NCBI RefSeq assembly: GCF_037482165.1
Contig: NZ_CP148048.1
Coordinates: forward strand, 682,001 to 746,000
Direction: 5' to 3'
Length of the DNA: 64,000 nucleotides
Source of the DNA: Parvimonas micra
Lineage (GTDB): Bacteria > Bacillota > Clostridia > Tissierellales > Peptoniphilaceae
Shown: positions 9,404 to 18,728 of the stretch, one piece after another
Layout of the letters: each line of letters starts with the position of its first letter
Numbering within the stretch: position 1 is the stretch's first letter
Translations under genes and position numbers: made by a program
Notes under the pieces: generated by a model
What the model was told of the DNA's origin: nothing
The model's database searches: none
What the model saw: the letters and a program-made list of their open reading frames with translations, nothing else

Positions 9404-11162
9404 ATGGAATTAATGATATTATCTTATTAATTATTAATTGTTCGAAATTAAAATTATTTTTTTCCAATTCTAAAATTTCTTTTGAAAGAGTAACTTCATC
9501 TGTTATTATTCCGTCTGCACCACTAGAGTATGCCTTTGTGATATCTTCATGAGTGTTCGCAGTCCAGATATATACTCTTTTTCCATTTTTTTGAATTTTT
9601 CTTATCATTTCGTTCGTTACTATTTCTTTTTCTATGCAGAAAAAATCTACAAATTTAACATTGTAGAATTTACCATAACTAAATGCTAATATTAGACCAG
9701 TTGATATGTTAGGTGAAATATCTTTAAATTCTTTCAGTGCTTTTGGAGATAGAGATGAAACAATTATATCATAGGGCAAATCTTTAACTAATTTTGCTAC
9801 TTCTTCAGCAAGTTTCTTTTCATTGCTTTTAAAAGGTTTTAATTCTATATTTAATTTTATCTTTCCTGAAGTTTTTTCAAGAACAGTTTGTAAATCAACA
9901 AAATTATATTCTTTAGAATTTTTTTTATCAATTATTTTATAGTTTTTTAATTCTTCAAAAGTTAAATCTTCAATATTAACTTTTTTTCCGGTAAGTCTTT
10001 TTAAATTATGGTCATGCGATAAAACAACTACATTGTCTTTGGTTAATACAACATCAATTTCTGCAAATCCCGCTTCGTTTTGTATAGCTTCATTTATAGA
10101 TTCCAATGTGTTTTCAGCAGAATTTTTTGTACTTCCTCTATGAGCCATAATATCCGGTTTTAGATTTCTAAAACTATGATAAAATTTAATTTCTTCATTT
10201 GAGTTTCTGTATTTACTAAAAATTCCAGCAAAAATTAGAAATATTATTACAAGAGACATCTTTAGTTTAATTTTATTTGTAGGATAGACTATGTTACTAA
10301 ATTCAACATTGGTTGAGGTTTTAAAATAAAATTTTGATAAATCATAAAAGGTAACGGTATTTGATAAAACATTTGTGAAAATTTTTAAAATTGTTGCTAT
10401 AGATAAATAAGCTATTATTCCAATATTACTTAATGTTTTATTACTTGTTTGCATATAAAATATTAATATTATAACAAATAAGAAGATAAATTTTACTATT
10501 TGAATTAGTAAATTTTTTATTCCTATTATTAATAGTACTTTTATACTTTTGAAGATATTTTGTTTAATTCTCTTAAAACTTATTTTTATGCTTTCTATAA
10601 AATTTTTATTTTCTAAAAAAAATATATGGTAAACAAACAATAAAATTATTGAAAAAATTATTGCTAAAATAATTATGATAATAAATAAAACTATGCCTGT
10701 AGTCGAATTTAAAATATATTCAGTAATAAAATTGGGAATTTTAATTCCTTTATGAATTGATGTTGATATTGGTATGTTTATGGATACTAATATCAAAATT
10801 AAGTAATTTTGTATTTTTTTTATTTTAGATTTAACTAGTTTATATGAATTATTGAAAATCTCTAAAATAGAAACTTCATTTCCAAGTCTTGTTTGATTTG
10901 TAGTAAATATAAACCCACTTACTTCAAATAATTTAACTATGGAAAATGAAAAAATAATTATTAAAATAGACCATATTTTTGTTGGAGATTTTGCAAAAAT
11001 ACTAGGACTTTCTATATAGAAAAAGCCAAATTTAGTTAATTTTAAAATATATGAAAAAAATTCTTTTGCAAAAGGCAATAAAATAACAATAAAAGCCAGT
11101 TGATATAATAAGTCAAAAATTAATAAATTTTTAAAGCTTTTTTTTCTTAACAGTTTAAACAT
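9402..11162 (-). CDS. membrane-fused glycerophosphodiester phosphodiesterase
   Basis: 586 residues in two parts. Residues 1-330 are a hydrophobic domain with about seven or eight membrane segments, as in the membrane domain found N-terminal to some Firmicute GDPD proteins. Residues about 335-575 are a GDPD TIM barrel with the catalytic HRG motif (MAHRGSTKNSAENT), EIDVVLTKD, LSHDHNL and the C-terminal YIWTANT. The enzyme hydrolyses glycerophosphodiesters, probably from lipids or teichoic acid, at the membrane. GAAAGGAG precedes the ATG. It stands alone, divergent from the methyltransferase gene. Confidence 0.9.
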   Translation of the reverse strand: MFKLLRKKSFKNLLIFDLLYQLAFIVILLPFAKEFFSYILKLTKFGFFYIESPSIFAKSPTKIWSILIIIFSFSIVKLFEVSGFIFTTNQTRLGNEVSILEIFNNSYKLVKSKIKKIQNYLILILVSINIPISTSIHKGIKIPNFITEYILNSTTGIVLFIIIIILAIIFSIILLFVYHIFFLENKNFIESIKISFKRIKQNIFKSIKVLLIIGIKNLLIQIVKFIFLFVIILIFYMQTSNKTLSNIGIIAYLSIATILKIFTNVLSNTVTFYDLSKFYFKTSTNVEFSNIVYPTNKIKLKMSLVIIFLIFAGIFSKYRNSNEEIKFYHSFRNLKPDIMAHRGSTKNSAENTLESINEAIQNEAGFAEIDVVLTKDNVVVLSHDHNLKRLTGKKVNIEDLTFEELKNYKIIDKKNSKEYNFVDLQTVLEKTSGKIKLNIELKPFKSNEKKLAEEVAKLVKDLPYDIIVSSLSPKALKEFKDISPNISTGLILAFSYGKFYNVKFVDFFCIEKEIVTNEMIRKIQKNGKRVYIWTANTHEDITKAYSSGADGIITDEVTLSKEILELEKNNFNFEQLIINKIISLIP

Positions 11163-11192
11163 ATTATCTCCTTTCTAAAAAATATATAAATA

Positions 11193-11201
11193 ATAATACC
11201 A
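11193..11201 (-). promoter_or_regulatory. extended -10 promoter of the phosphodiesterase gene
   Basis: On the minus strand this reads TGG-TATTAT, an extended -10 element about 30 bases upstream of the start codon. No convincing -35 is seen. Confidence 0.4.
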
Positions 11202-11248
11202 TAAATAGAGATAATTATAAAGTAAATAATGTTTTAAGAATTTATTTA

Positions 11249-11257
11249 TGGTATAAT
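11249..11257 (+). promoter_or_regulatory. extended -10 promoter of the methyltransferase gene
   Basis: TGG-TATAAT at 11249-11257. The predicted transcription start falls near 11264, so the GGAGG ribosome site would lie at the extreme 5' end of the mRNA, giving an unusually short leader. Confidence 0.5.
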
Positions 11258-11273
11258 TGATTTGGAGGATGCT

Positions 11274-11792
11274 ATGAGAATTAATTTAAAAAAAGAATTA
11301 AAAGGTGATATTTTAGATATTGGTGGTGGAGGAGAAGGAATAATAGGACGTCTATATACCAATCAAGTTATTTCAATAGACAATAGAAAAGAAGAGCTTG
11401 ATGAAGCTCCTGATTTTTGTAATAAAATTTTGATGGATGCTACCAATTTAAATTTTAAAGAAAATTCATTTGATGTTGTAACATTTTTTTATTCATTGAT
11501 GTATATGAATGAAGAAACTAAGAAAAAAGCTATATTTGAATCCTTCCGTGTATTAAAAACAGGTGGTATTTTATGTATATGGGGTACAGAGATAGAAAAT
11601 ATTTATCCTAAACCATTCTTAGTTGAATTGGATATTCGTTTTGAAAATAATGAAGTTCATACAACTTATGGAGTAATAAGAAATGAAATACAAACGATTG
11701 ATATGATAAAAAATCATGCAAAAGAATGTGGATTTAAACTAATTTTATCTGAATTTGAAGAAAGTATATTTTATTTAAAGTATTATAAATAA
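11274..11792 (+). CDS. class I SAM-dependent methyltransferase
   Basis: 172 residues with a Rossmann methyltransferase fold: motif I DILDIGGGGEG (about residues 13-23), motif II acidic residue in VISIDNRKEEL, MDATNLNF, and motif IV/post-IV FDVVTFFYSLMYM and FRVLKTGGILCIWG. The substrate is not evident; it resembles the UbiE/Methyltransf_11 class. The ATG at 11274 follows TTGGAGG by 5 bases; an earlier in-frame TTG at 11262 lies in the ribosome site itself. Single gene. Confidence 0.85.
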   Translation: MRINLKKELKGDILDIGGGGEGIIGRLYTNQVISIDNRKEELDEAPDFCNKILMDATNLNFKENSFDVVTFFYSLMYMNEETKKKAIFESFRVLKTGGILCIWGTEIENIYPKPFLVELDIRFENNEVHTTYGVIRNEIQTIDMIKNHAKECGFKLILSEFEESIFYLKYYK

Positions 11793-11839
11793 TAAATTAT
11801 GTAGAACAATTTATAATAAAAATATTTTTTAAAGTCATA

Positions 11840-11868
11840 TTGACAAAATACAATTTTCTTGCTATCAT
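11840..11868 (+). promoter_or_regulatory. promoter of the purine operon
   Basis: Consensus TTGACA (11840-11845), exactly 17 bases, then TATCAT (11863-11868). Transcription would start near 11875, giving a leader of about 200 bases that holds the riboswitch. Confidence 0.8.
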
Positions 11869-11904
11869 TTAGTTGTAAGTTAATTACGATTACTAAAATG
11901 AAAT

Positions 11905-12046
11905 AAAATCTATGAGAGAAAGAGTATCTAGGGTTCCGAATTTTATTGCTGGTCCGAGCGATACGAATACTTTTTAGTATTACACCTAAGGGAGAAAAGC
12001 CCAGGAGGTAGGTTTCGCTTGAAGCCTACTTGCTGGGCTTATTTAT
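11905..12046 (+). promoter_or_regulatory. ykkC-family leader, probable PRPP riboswitch (subtype 2b) with terminator
   Basis: The leader contains the ykkC aptamer core in order: TCTAGGGTTCCG (11929-11940), GCTGGTCCGAGC (11948-11959), ACACC (11982-11986) and GGGAGAAAAGCCCAGGAGG (11990-12008). The 3' core overlaps a long hairpin, AAGCCCAG (11997-12004) with CTGGGCTT (12033-12040), extended inward by GGTAGG/CCTACT pairs and followed by a T-rich tract. Ligand binding would therefore compete with termination. ykkC RNAs sense guanidine (subtype 1), ppGpp (2a) or PRPP (2b). The gene downstream is the first of a complete purine operon, and PRPP is the pathway's starting substrate, so 2b is favoured (inference). 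Confidence 0.85.
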
Positions 12047-12075
12047 TTCTTATGTTTAATTTTAGGAGGTATTTT

Positions 12076-12753
12076 ATGAAAAAAATTTACACTGGAAAGA
12101 CAAAAGATATTTACAAGAGCGAAGATGGGAATTACATTTTAAAGTTTAAGGATGATGTTACTGGAGAAAATGGAGTTTTTGATCCGGGTGCTAATACTGT
12201 AGGTTTATCAATTGAAGGTGTAGGACATGAAGGTTTAAAGATTACTAAATATTTCTTTGAAATATTAAAGGAAAAAGGAGTTAGAACTCACTACATAGAT
12301 TGTGACTTAAATGAAAATACTATGACTGTAAAGCCTTGCGAAGTTTTTGGTAAAGGATTAGAGGTAATTTGTAGATTTAAAGCTGTAGGTAGTTTTATAA
12401 GAAGATATGGTTTATATGCAAAACCTAATGATGATTTAGATACTTATGTTGAAATTACATTAAAAGATGATGAAAGATGTGATCCTTTAATTACTAAGGA
12501 TGCACTTGTTATGTTAAATATATTAACTGAAAAGGAATATGAAGACTTAGTAGCACTTACTAAAGAAATTTGTACTATTATTAGAGATGTTTTAAAAGAA
12601 AAGGGACTTACTTTATACGATATTAAGTTGGAATTTGGTAAAGTTGATGGAGAAGTTGTATTGATTGATGAAATATCTGGTGGAAATATGAGAGTGTACA
12701 ATGGAGATAAAATTGTTGCACCAACTGATTTATATTCTTTTTTGGTTAAGTAA
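12076..12753 (+). CDS. PurC-like SAICAR synthase family protein, atypical branch
   Basis: 225 residues of the SAICAR synthetase fold: TGKTKDIYK at the N-terminus, ICRFKAVGSFIRRYG, KDDERCDPLITKDAL, and IKLEFGKVDGEVVLIDEIS near the C-terminus. It differs from the canonical PurC encoded at 18021, for example FDPGANTVG in place of FNGEKK and no SPDTCRLWD end. The same atypical form is known from other Clostridia and is usually annotated purC. The true ATG is 12076, 6 bases after AGGAGG; an upstream in-frame ATG at 12019 lies within the riboswitch terminator. It is the only gene between the riboswitch and an internal terminator, so it may be expressed most strongly. Confidence 0.82.
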   Translation: MKKIYTGKTKDIYKSEDGNYILKFKDDVTGENGVFDPGANTVGLSIEGVGHEGLKITKYFFEILKEKGVRTHYIDCDLNENTMTVKPCEVFGKGLEVICRFKAVGSFIRRYGLYAKPNDDLDTYVEITLKDDERCDPLITKDALVMLNILTEKEYEDLVALTKEICTIIRDVLKEKGLTLYDIKLEFGKVDGEVVLIDEISGGNMRVYNGDKIVAPTDLYSFLVK

Positions 12754-12757
12754 TTGT

Positions 12758-12784
12758 AGCCGGAAGAATATTTCCGGCTTTTTA
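12758..12784 (+). terminator. intrinsic terminator inside the purine operon
   Basis: Stem AGCCGGAA / TTCCGGCT with a 6-base loop, followed by TTTTTAT. It sits between the purC-like gene and purE. No separate purE promoter fits in the remaining 27 bases, so partial read-through is likely. Confidence 0.8.
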
Positions 12785-12811
12785 TATTAATAAAATTTTT
12801 TGGAGGTTATT

Positions 12812-13291
12812 ATGAAGGTCGCTATTATTATGGGCAGTATTTCTGATAAAGATATTGCTAAAAAAACTTGTGATATTTTAAAAAAATTTGGAATAGAATA
12901 TGATGCTAGAGTTATCTCTGCTCATCGTTCTTTAGAATTTGCAATAGATTTTGTTAATAAAATGGAAGAAAATAATATTGAACTAATTATAGCATTTGCC
13001 GGAAAGGCTGCACACCTAGCAGGAGTTTTAGCTGGGATTTCGACTGTACCTGTTATAGGAGTACCTGTTAAAGCTTCAACACTTGACGGATTGGACGCTC
13101 TACTTTCAACTGTTCAAATGCCTAAAGGGGTGCCTGTTGCAACTGTTGCTATTGATGGAGCGGAGAATGCCGGTATTTTAGCAACACAAATTTTATCATT
13201 AAAATATGATGAGTTAAAAGTTAAACTTAAAGAATATAAGCTTGAGATGAAAGAACAAGTAAAAAAAATGGATAATGATTTAGATATATAA
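12812..13291 (+). CDS. purE: N5-carboxyaminoimidazole ribonucleotide mutase, PurE class I
   Basis: 159 residues. IIMGSISDKD near the N-terminus, the SAHRS loop (about residue 40) and AGKAAHLAG followed by PVIGVPV are class I PurE signatures; class II enzymes have SAHK instead. It converts N5-CAIR to CAIR. No purK lies in this operon, so the ATP-dependent carboxylation step must be encoded elsewhere or be replaced by direct CO2 use. The ATG follows TTGGAGG by 6 bases; an earlier TTG at 12800 overlaps the ribosome site. Confidence 0.95.
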   Translation: MKVAIIMGSISDKDIAKKTCDILKKFGIEYDARVISAHRSLEFAIDFVNKMEENNIELIIAFAGKAAHLAGVLAGISTVPVIGVPVKASTLDGLDALLSTVQMPKGVPVATVAIDGAENAGILATQILSLKYDELKVKLKEYKLEMKEQVKKMDNDLDI

Positions 13292-13306
13292 ATGGAGGAT
13301 ATTTTA

Positions 13307-14332
13307 ATGGCATTAACATATGAATCTGCTGGGGTAAATAAACATGAAGGATATAATGAAGTAAATTTAATAAAAAAATTTATTAAAAACACATATACAA
13401 AAGGGGTTCTTTCTGATTTAGGCGGTTTTTCAGGACTTTTTGAACTTGGAAAAGAATTTAAAAATCCTGTTTTGGTTTCCGGAACTGATGGAGTTGGAAC
13501 AAAAGTAAAATTGGCTCAAATTATGGATGTTCACAATACAGTTGGAATAGATTGTGTTGCAATGTGTGTTAATGATATTTTATGTCAAGGTGCTAAACCT
13601 CTGTTCTTTTTAGATTATATTGCTACCGGAAAACTTGTTGCAGAAAAAATGGCAAGTATTGTTGAAGGAGTTGCAGAAGGATGTATTCAATCAGGAAGTG
13701 CTTTGATTGGTGGAGAAACTGCAGAGATGCCAGGAATATATAAAGAAGAAGATTATGATATTGCAGGTTTCTGTGTGGGTGTTGTTGAAAAGGATAAAAT
13801 AATTGATGGTAAGAAAAATGTAAAAAAGGGAAATATTATTTTAGCATTACCATCTTCAGGGGTTCATAGTAACGGTTTTTCTCTAGTTAGAAAGATAATT
13901 TTTGATTATAAAAACTTTTCGTTAACCGATATAATAGAAACAGGAAGAACTTTAGGTGAAGAACTTTTGACTCCAACTAAAATTTATGCGAAATCAATAG
14001 TTACTTTGTTAGAAAAATTTAAGGTAAATGGTCTTTGTCATATAACAGGTGGAGGAATTTATGAAAATGTACCAAGAGTTTTAGGCGATGTTGTTGATGC
14101 TAAAATTTTTGAAAAAAATATTCCACAAAAAGAAATTTTTTCACTTCTTCAAAAATGGGGAGAAATTTCAAAAGAAGAAATGTATGGAACTTTTAATATG
14201 GGAATAGGAATGTTAATTTTTGTTGAAAGAGAAGATGTTGAAGGAATAAAAGACTTATTTAAAGAAATGAATGAAGAAATTTACGAAGTTGGAGAAGTTG
14301 TAGAAGGAAATTCTAAAGTAATTTTATGTTAG
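13307..14332 (+). CDS. purM: phosphoribosylformylglycinamidine cyclo-ligase (AIR synthetase)
   Basis: 341 residues. It closes the imidazole ring from FGAM with ATP. Marks: SGTDGVGTKVKLA, GIDCVAMCVNDI, IGGETAEMPG, LPSSGVHSNGFSLVRKI and HITGGGIYENVPRVL, all conserved in PurM. The ATG at 13307 is preceded by GGAGG at 13294-13298; an earlier ATG (13292) overlaps that site and was not chosen. It begins 15 bases after purE and continues into purL. Confidence 0.97.
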   Translation: MALTYESAGVNKHEGYNEVNLIKKFIKNTYTKGVLSDLGGFSGLFELGKEFKNPVLVSGTDGVGTKVKLAQIMDVHNTVGIDCVAMCVNDILCQGAKPLFFLDYIATGKLVAEKMASIVEGVAEGCIQSGSALIGGETAEMPGIYKEEDYDIAGFCVGVVEKDKIIDGKKNVKKGNIILALPSSGVHSNGFSLVRKIIFDYKNFSLTDIIETGRTLGEELLTPTKIYAKSIVTLLEKFKVNGLCHITGGGIYENVPRVLGDVVDAKIFEKNIPQKEIFSLLQKWGEISKEEMYGTFNMGIGMLIFVEREDVEGIKDLFKEMNEEIYEVGEVVEGNSKVILC

Positions 14333-14350
14333 TAAATTTTTGGAGGAATT

Positions 14351-17300
14351 ATGGATAAAAGAATTTTTGTTAAGAAAAGAGATGTATATAATAAGGAAGC
14401 TTTAGATCTTAAAGACAATTTAAATATAGAATATAATTTAGGAATAAAAGATTTAGAACTTTATATTATATATGACATTTACAATATCAATGAAAAAACA
14501 TATGAATTAGCTAAAAATTCAGTTTTCTCAGAAATAATGATTGATGAAGTAATTGAAGACATAATACTTCAAGATGGAAGATATTTTGCATATGAAACAC
14601 TACCAGCACAGTATGATCAAAGAGCTGATAGTGCTGTTCAATGTGTATCTCTTTTAGATAATAATTCAAAAATTACTGTAAGAAGCGGAAAACTTATAAT
14701 TTTTGATAGAGTTTTAAATCAAGATGAAATGGATAAAGTAAAAAAATATTTGGTTAATCCTATTGAATCAAGAGTTAAAAATATGAATATTTTGAGTTTT
14801 TCAATGAGTTCAGAAATGAAAAAAATGAAAGACTTAAAAGGCTTTTCTTCTTTTTCAAAAGATGAATTAATTGATTTAAAAAATGAAATGTCTCTAGCGA
14901 TGAATATTGAGGATTTAATTTTCATTCAAGATTATTTCAAAAATGAAGGAAGAACACCTACTGAAACTGAAATTTACGTTTTAGACTGTTATTGGAGTGA
15001 TCATTGTAGACATACAACTTTTGAAACTGTGTTAGATGATATTAAAATTGAATCTGAGCTTTTCCAAAAAGAAATGCAAAGTGCTTTTGATATTTACTTA
15101 AATATTAGAAAAGAATTAAATATTACTAAGCCTATAACTCTAATGGATATGGCAAGTATATTTGGTAAATATCACAAAAGAGTATTAAATGATAAGAATA
15201 TAGAGGTTAGTGAAGAAATTAATGCTTGTTCATTTTTTACTGATATTGAAAATAATGGAAAAGCAGAAAAATGGTTAATTCAATTTAAAAACGAAACACA
15301 TAATCACCCTACAGAGATTGAACCTTTTGGTGGAGCGAGTACTTGTGTTGGAGGAGCAATTAGAGATCCATTATCCGGAAGAAGTTATGTTTATCAAGCA
15401 ATGAGAGTAACAGGCTGTGGTAATATTTTACAAAAAAGAGAAGAGACTTTGAAACATAAATTGCCTCAAGTTGATATTTCTACAAAAGCTACAAGCGGTT
15501 ACTCATCTTATGGTAATCAAATTGGACTTGCAACAACTTATGTAAAAGAACTCTATGATGGTTCTTATGTTGCTAAACATATGGAAGTTGGAGCAGTTGT
15601 TGGAGCTGTTAAATATGGAGATTTCAAAAGAGAAACTCCTGTTAAAGATGATATTGTAATCTTAATTGGAGGAAGAACAGGTAGAGATGGCATTCAAGGA
15701 GCAAGTGGTTCAAGTTTAATTCATACAAATGATTCTCTTGAAACAGCATCAAGTCAAGTTCAAAAGGGAAATGCCATTGAAGAGAGAAAAATTCAAAGAT
15801 TATTTAGAAAACCTGAAGTTACAAAATTGATTAAAAAATGTAATGATTTTGGTGCGGGTGGTGTTTGTGTTGCAATCGGAGAATTATCTGAAGGAATTGA
15901 AATTCATTTAGATAAAGTTTTGTTAAAATATGAGGGATTAAATCCTACAGAAATCGCCACAAGTGAGTCACAAGAACGTATGGCAGTTGTAATTTCACCA
16001 AGTGATTATGAATTTTTTATAAAAGAATGTGAAAAAGAAAATATAGAATATTCTAAAGTAGCAACTATAACTGATAGAAGAAGACTTGAGATGTATTATT
16101 ATGATGATAAGGTTATGGATTTAAGTGCAGACTTTTTGGCAACAAGTGGAGTAAGACAACACTCAAAAGCAACACTATGCGATAATAATGGTAGCAATCC
16201 TTTTGAAAATAAGATTGTTTCTAAAGAAAATGTATTAAATGAATTATCTTCATTAAATGTGGCTTGCCAAAAAGGAATTGCTCAAAGATTTGATGCTTCA
16301 ATAGGCGCAACAACTGTATTAATGCCTTTCTCAGGTAAAAATCAATTAACTCCGGTACAAGCTGGTATTCAGGCATTACCTACAATTCACTCAACAAGTG
16401 ATACAGCTACAATTTTGAGCTATGGATTTATTCCAAAGATATCTCATTACTCTCCATTCTTATCATCTATTTATGCTGTTTTAGAATCTGTTGCTAAAGT
16501 TTATGCCGTTGGTGGAGATAAAAGTAATTTATATTTTTCATTCCAAGAATATTTTGAGAAACTTGGAAAAGATAGAAAAAAATGGGGAAAAGTTACCCAA
16601 AGTTTACTCGGAACTATTTATGCTCAAAATGAGATAGGTTGTCCAAGTATCGGAGGAAAAGATAGTATGTCAGGAACATTTAATGACTTAAATGTTGTTG
16701 AAACATTAATATCTTTTGCATGTACTCCTGTTAAAATTAAGAATGTAATTTCTCCGGAATTAAAAACAATTGGAAATTATATATATTATGTTCCTATTGT
16801 AAAAAATTCGAAAGGATATCCTGAAATTAAGGAAACATTAAAAAGTTATGAACTGATAAATGAACTTATAAAATCAGGTAAAATTTTATCTGCATATGTT
16901 CAAGAAGAAGGTAGTGTAGTAAGTTCTCTAGTAAAAATGGCAGTTGGAAATGGTTTAGGTTTCACAGTTAATAAGGAAAATATTTTAAATTTTGATCCTG
17001 CATCAATTGTTGTAGAATCAAATTGTGAGTTACCTTTTGAAAAAATTGGAATGGTTAGTGAAGAAATTTCTATAAATGGAATTAAATTTGATTATGATGA
17101 AATATATAATGCATATACAAAAACATTAAATAAAATTTATCCTTTATATCAAAATTTGGATTGTGGAAATTGTGAAAATTTATCTAATGACAAAAATGAA
17201 AAAAAATATTACAAAGAATATATTGAAAATGTAAATGTCTTAATTCCTGTATTTCCTGGAACTAATTGCGAATATGATGTAGAAAAAGCATTTATTGATG

Positions 17301-18019
17301 CAGGAGCTACAACAAAAACTGTTATTTTTAGAAATAAAAAAGAAGATGATATTGAAAAGTCAATTGAAGAATTAGTAAATGGAATAAAAGATGCACACAT
17401 TATTATGATACCAGGAGGATTTTCTAGTGGAGATGAACCAGATGGAAGTGCAAAGTTTATAGTAAATGTTTTGAAAAATGAAAAAGTTAAAGATGCAATT
17501 CATAAACATTTAGATGATAAAAAATTAATTTTTGGTATTTGTAACGGATTCCAAGCATTAATTAAGTCAGGACTTATACCTTACGGAAGAATAAAGTCCT
17601 TAACTGAAGATGATTTGACATTATATAGAAATGACAGTTATCATCATATTTCAACAAGTGCCATAACTCGTGTTGCAAATGTAAATTCTCCTTGGACTCA
17701 AAATTTTGAAATTGGACAATTACATGAAATTATGTTCAGTCATGGAGAAGGAAAACTTGTTGGAAACAATATTGAGAAATTTAAAAATTTATGTGCCTTC
17801 CAATACTGTGATTTTGAAGGTAATGCAAGTAGCAATGGAAAATTTAATCCTAATGGTTCTTTATATGCTATCGAAGGTATGATAAGTAAAGATGGATTGA
17901 TTTTAGGGAAAATGGGACATAGTGAACGTTATGGAACGAATTTGTATAAAAACAAAACTATAACAGGAATTCAAAATATATTTAGAAATGGTGTAAATTA
18001 TTTTAAAGGAGAAAAATAG
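14351..18019 (+). CDS. purL: phosphoribosylformylglycinamidine synthase, single-chain form
   Basis: 1222 residues. This is the large fused form that holds both the synthetase (PurL) and the glutaminase (PurQ), so no separate purQ or purS is needed. Synthetase marks include YWSDHCRHTTF, FKNETHNHPTEIEPF and CPSIGGKDSMSGTF. The class I glutamine amidotransferase domain starts near residue 960, with PGTNCEYD, the nucleophile in FGICNGFQALI, and a late HGEG. It converts FGAR to FGAM using glutamine and ATP. TTGGAGG lies 5 bases before the ATG. Confidence 0.97.
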   Translation: MDKRIFVKKRDVYNKEALDLKDNLNIEYNLGIKDLELYIIYDIYNINEKTYELAKNSVFSEIMIDEVIEDIILQDGRYFAYETLPAQYDQRADSAVQCVSLLDNNSKITVRSGKLIIFDRVLNQDEMDKVKKYLVNPIESRVKNMNILSFSMSSEMKKMKDLKGFSSFSKDELIDLKNEMSLAMNIEDLIFIQDYFKNEGRTPTETEIYVLDCYWSDHCRHTTFETVLDDIKIESELFQKEMQSAFDIYLNIRKELNITKPITLMDMASIFGKYHKRVLNDKNIEVSEEINACSFFTDIENNGKAEKWLIQFKNETHNHPTEIEPFGGASTCVGGAIRDPLSGRSYVYQAMRVTGCGNILQKREETLKHKLPQVDISTKATSGYSSYGNQIGLATTYVKELYDGSYVAKHMEVGAVVGAVKYGDFKRETPVKDDIVILIGGRTGRDGIQGASGSSLIHTNDSLETASSQVQKGNAIEERKIQRLFRKPEVTKLIKKCNDFGAGGVCVAIGELSEGIEIHLDKVLLKYEGLNPTEIATSESQERMAVVISPSDYEFFIKECEKENIEYSKVATITDRRRLEMYYYDDKVMDLSADFLATSGVRQHSKATLCDNNGSNPFENKIVSKENVLNELSSLNVACQKGIAQRFDASIGATTVLMPFSGKNQLTPVQAGIQALPTIHSTSDTATILSYGFIPKISHYSPFLSSIYAVLESVAKVYAVGGDKSNLYFSFQEYFEKLGKDRKKWGKVTQSLLGTIYAQNEIGCPSIGGKDSMSGTFNDLNVVETLISFACTPVKIKNVISPELKTIGNYIYYVPIVKNSKGYPEIKETLKSYELINELIKSGKILSAYVQEEGSVVSSLVKMAVGNGLGFTVNKENILNFDPASIVVESNCELPFEKIGMVSEEISINGIKFDYDEIYNAYTKTLNKIYPLYQNLDCGNCENLSNDKNEKKYYKEYIENVNVLIPVFPGTNCEYDVEKAFIDAGATTKTVIFRNKKEDDIEKSIEELVNGIKDAHIIMIPGGFSSGDEPDGSAKFIVNVLKNEKVKDAIHKHLDDKKLIFGICNGFQALIKSGLIPYGRIKSLTEDDLTLYRNDSYHHISTSAITRVANVNSPWTQNFEIGQLHEIMFSHGEGKLVGNNIEKFKNLCAFQYCDFEGNASSNGKFNPNGSLYAIEGMISKDGLILGKMGHSERYGTNLYKNKTITGIQNIFRNGVNYFKGEK

Positions 18020-18020
18020 T

Positions 18021-18728
18021 ATGAAACTTTTATATGAAGGCAAGGCAAAACAATTATTTCAATGTGAAAATAATGAAGAAATATATATTCATTATAAAAA
18101 TAGTGCAACTGCATTTAATGGAGAAAAAAAGGAGGAATTTGATAAAAAAGGTATTTTAAATAATACAATCACCTCATTTATTTTTGAGTATTTAGAAAGA
18201 AATGGAATAGAAACTCATTTTATTAAAAAAGTGAATGATACCGATCAAATCTGTAAACATGTTAAAATTATTCCTTTAGAAGTTATTACTAGAAATATAG
18301 TAGCGGGTTCTATGGCTAAAAGATATGGTTTAGAAGAAGGTATGAAATTAAAAAAGCCAATTTTTGAACTGAGCTATAAAAATGATGAACTCAATGATCC
18401 TCTAATAAATGATGACCATGCAATAGCTTTAGGAATTGTTTCAGAAGAAGAACTTTCTTTTATAAAAAAAGAAACTGAAAAAATTAATGAACTTTTGAAA
18501 AAATTTTTTTTGAAAGCGGGATTGATTTTAGTTGATTTCAAAATTGAGTTTGGAAAAACAAGTGACGGTAAAATAATTTTGTCAGATGAAATTTCTCCTG
18601 ATACTTGCAGATTATGGGACGTAAAAACGAGAAATAAACTTGACAAAGATCGTTTTCGTAGAAATTTAGGTTCAGTTATGGATGCATATGAAGAAGTTTT
18701 AAGGAGAATAACAAGTGCGTGGAATTAA
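18021..18728 (+). CDS. purC: SAICAR synthetase, canonical PurC
   Basis: 235 residues with canonical PurC motifs: [57 protein letters not shown] and [12 protein letters not shown]. It joins aspartate to CAIR. It starts one base after the purL stop with GGAG upstream, and overlaps purF by 14 bases. It is the second purC-type gene of the operon; see the atypical copy at 12076. Confidence 0.97.
   Translation: MKLLYEGKAKQLFQCENNEEIYIHYKNSATAFNGEKKEEFDKKGILNNTITSFIFEYLERNGIETHFIKKVNDTDQICKHVKIIPLEVITRNIVAGSMAKRYGLEEGMKLKKPIFELSYKNDELNDPLINDDHAIALGIVSEEELSFIKKETEKINELLKKFFLKAGLILVDFKIEFGKTSDGKIILSDEISPDTCRLWDVKTRNKLDKDRFRRNLGSVMDAYEEVLRRITSAWN

Noticed and set aside
12019-12075. Earlier in-frame ATG for the purC-like gene
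   Set aside because: It lies in the riboswitch terminator with no suitable ribosome site; the ATG at 12076 has AGGAGG.
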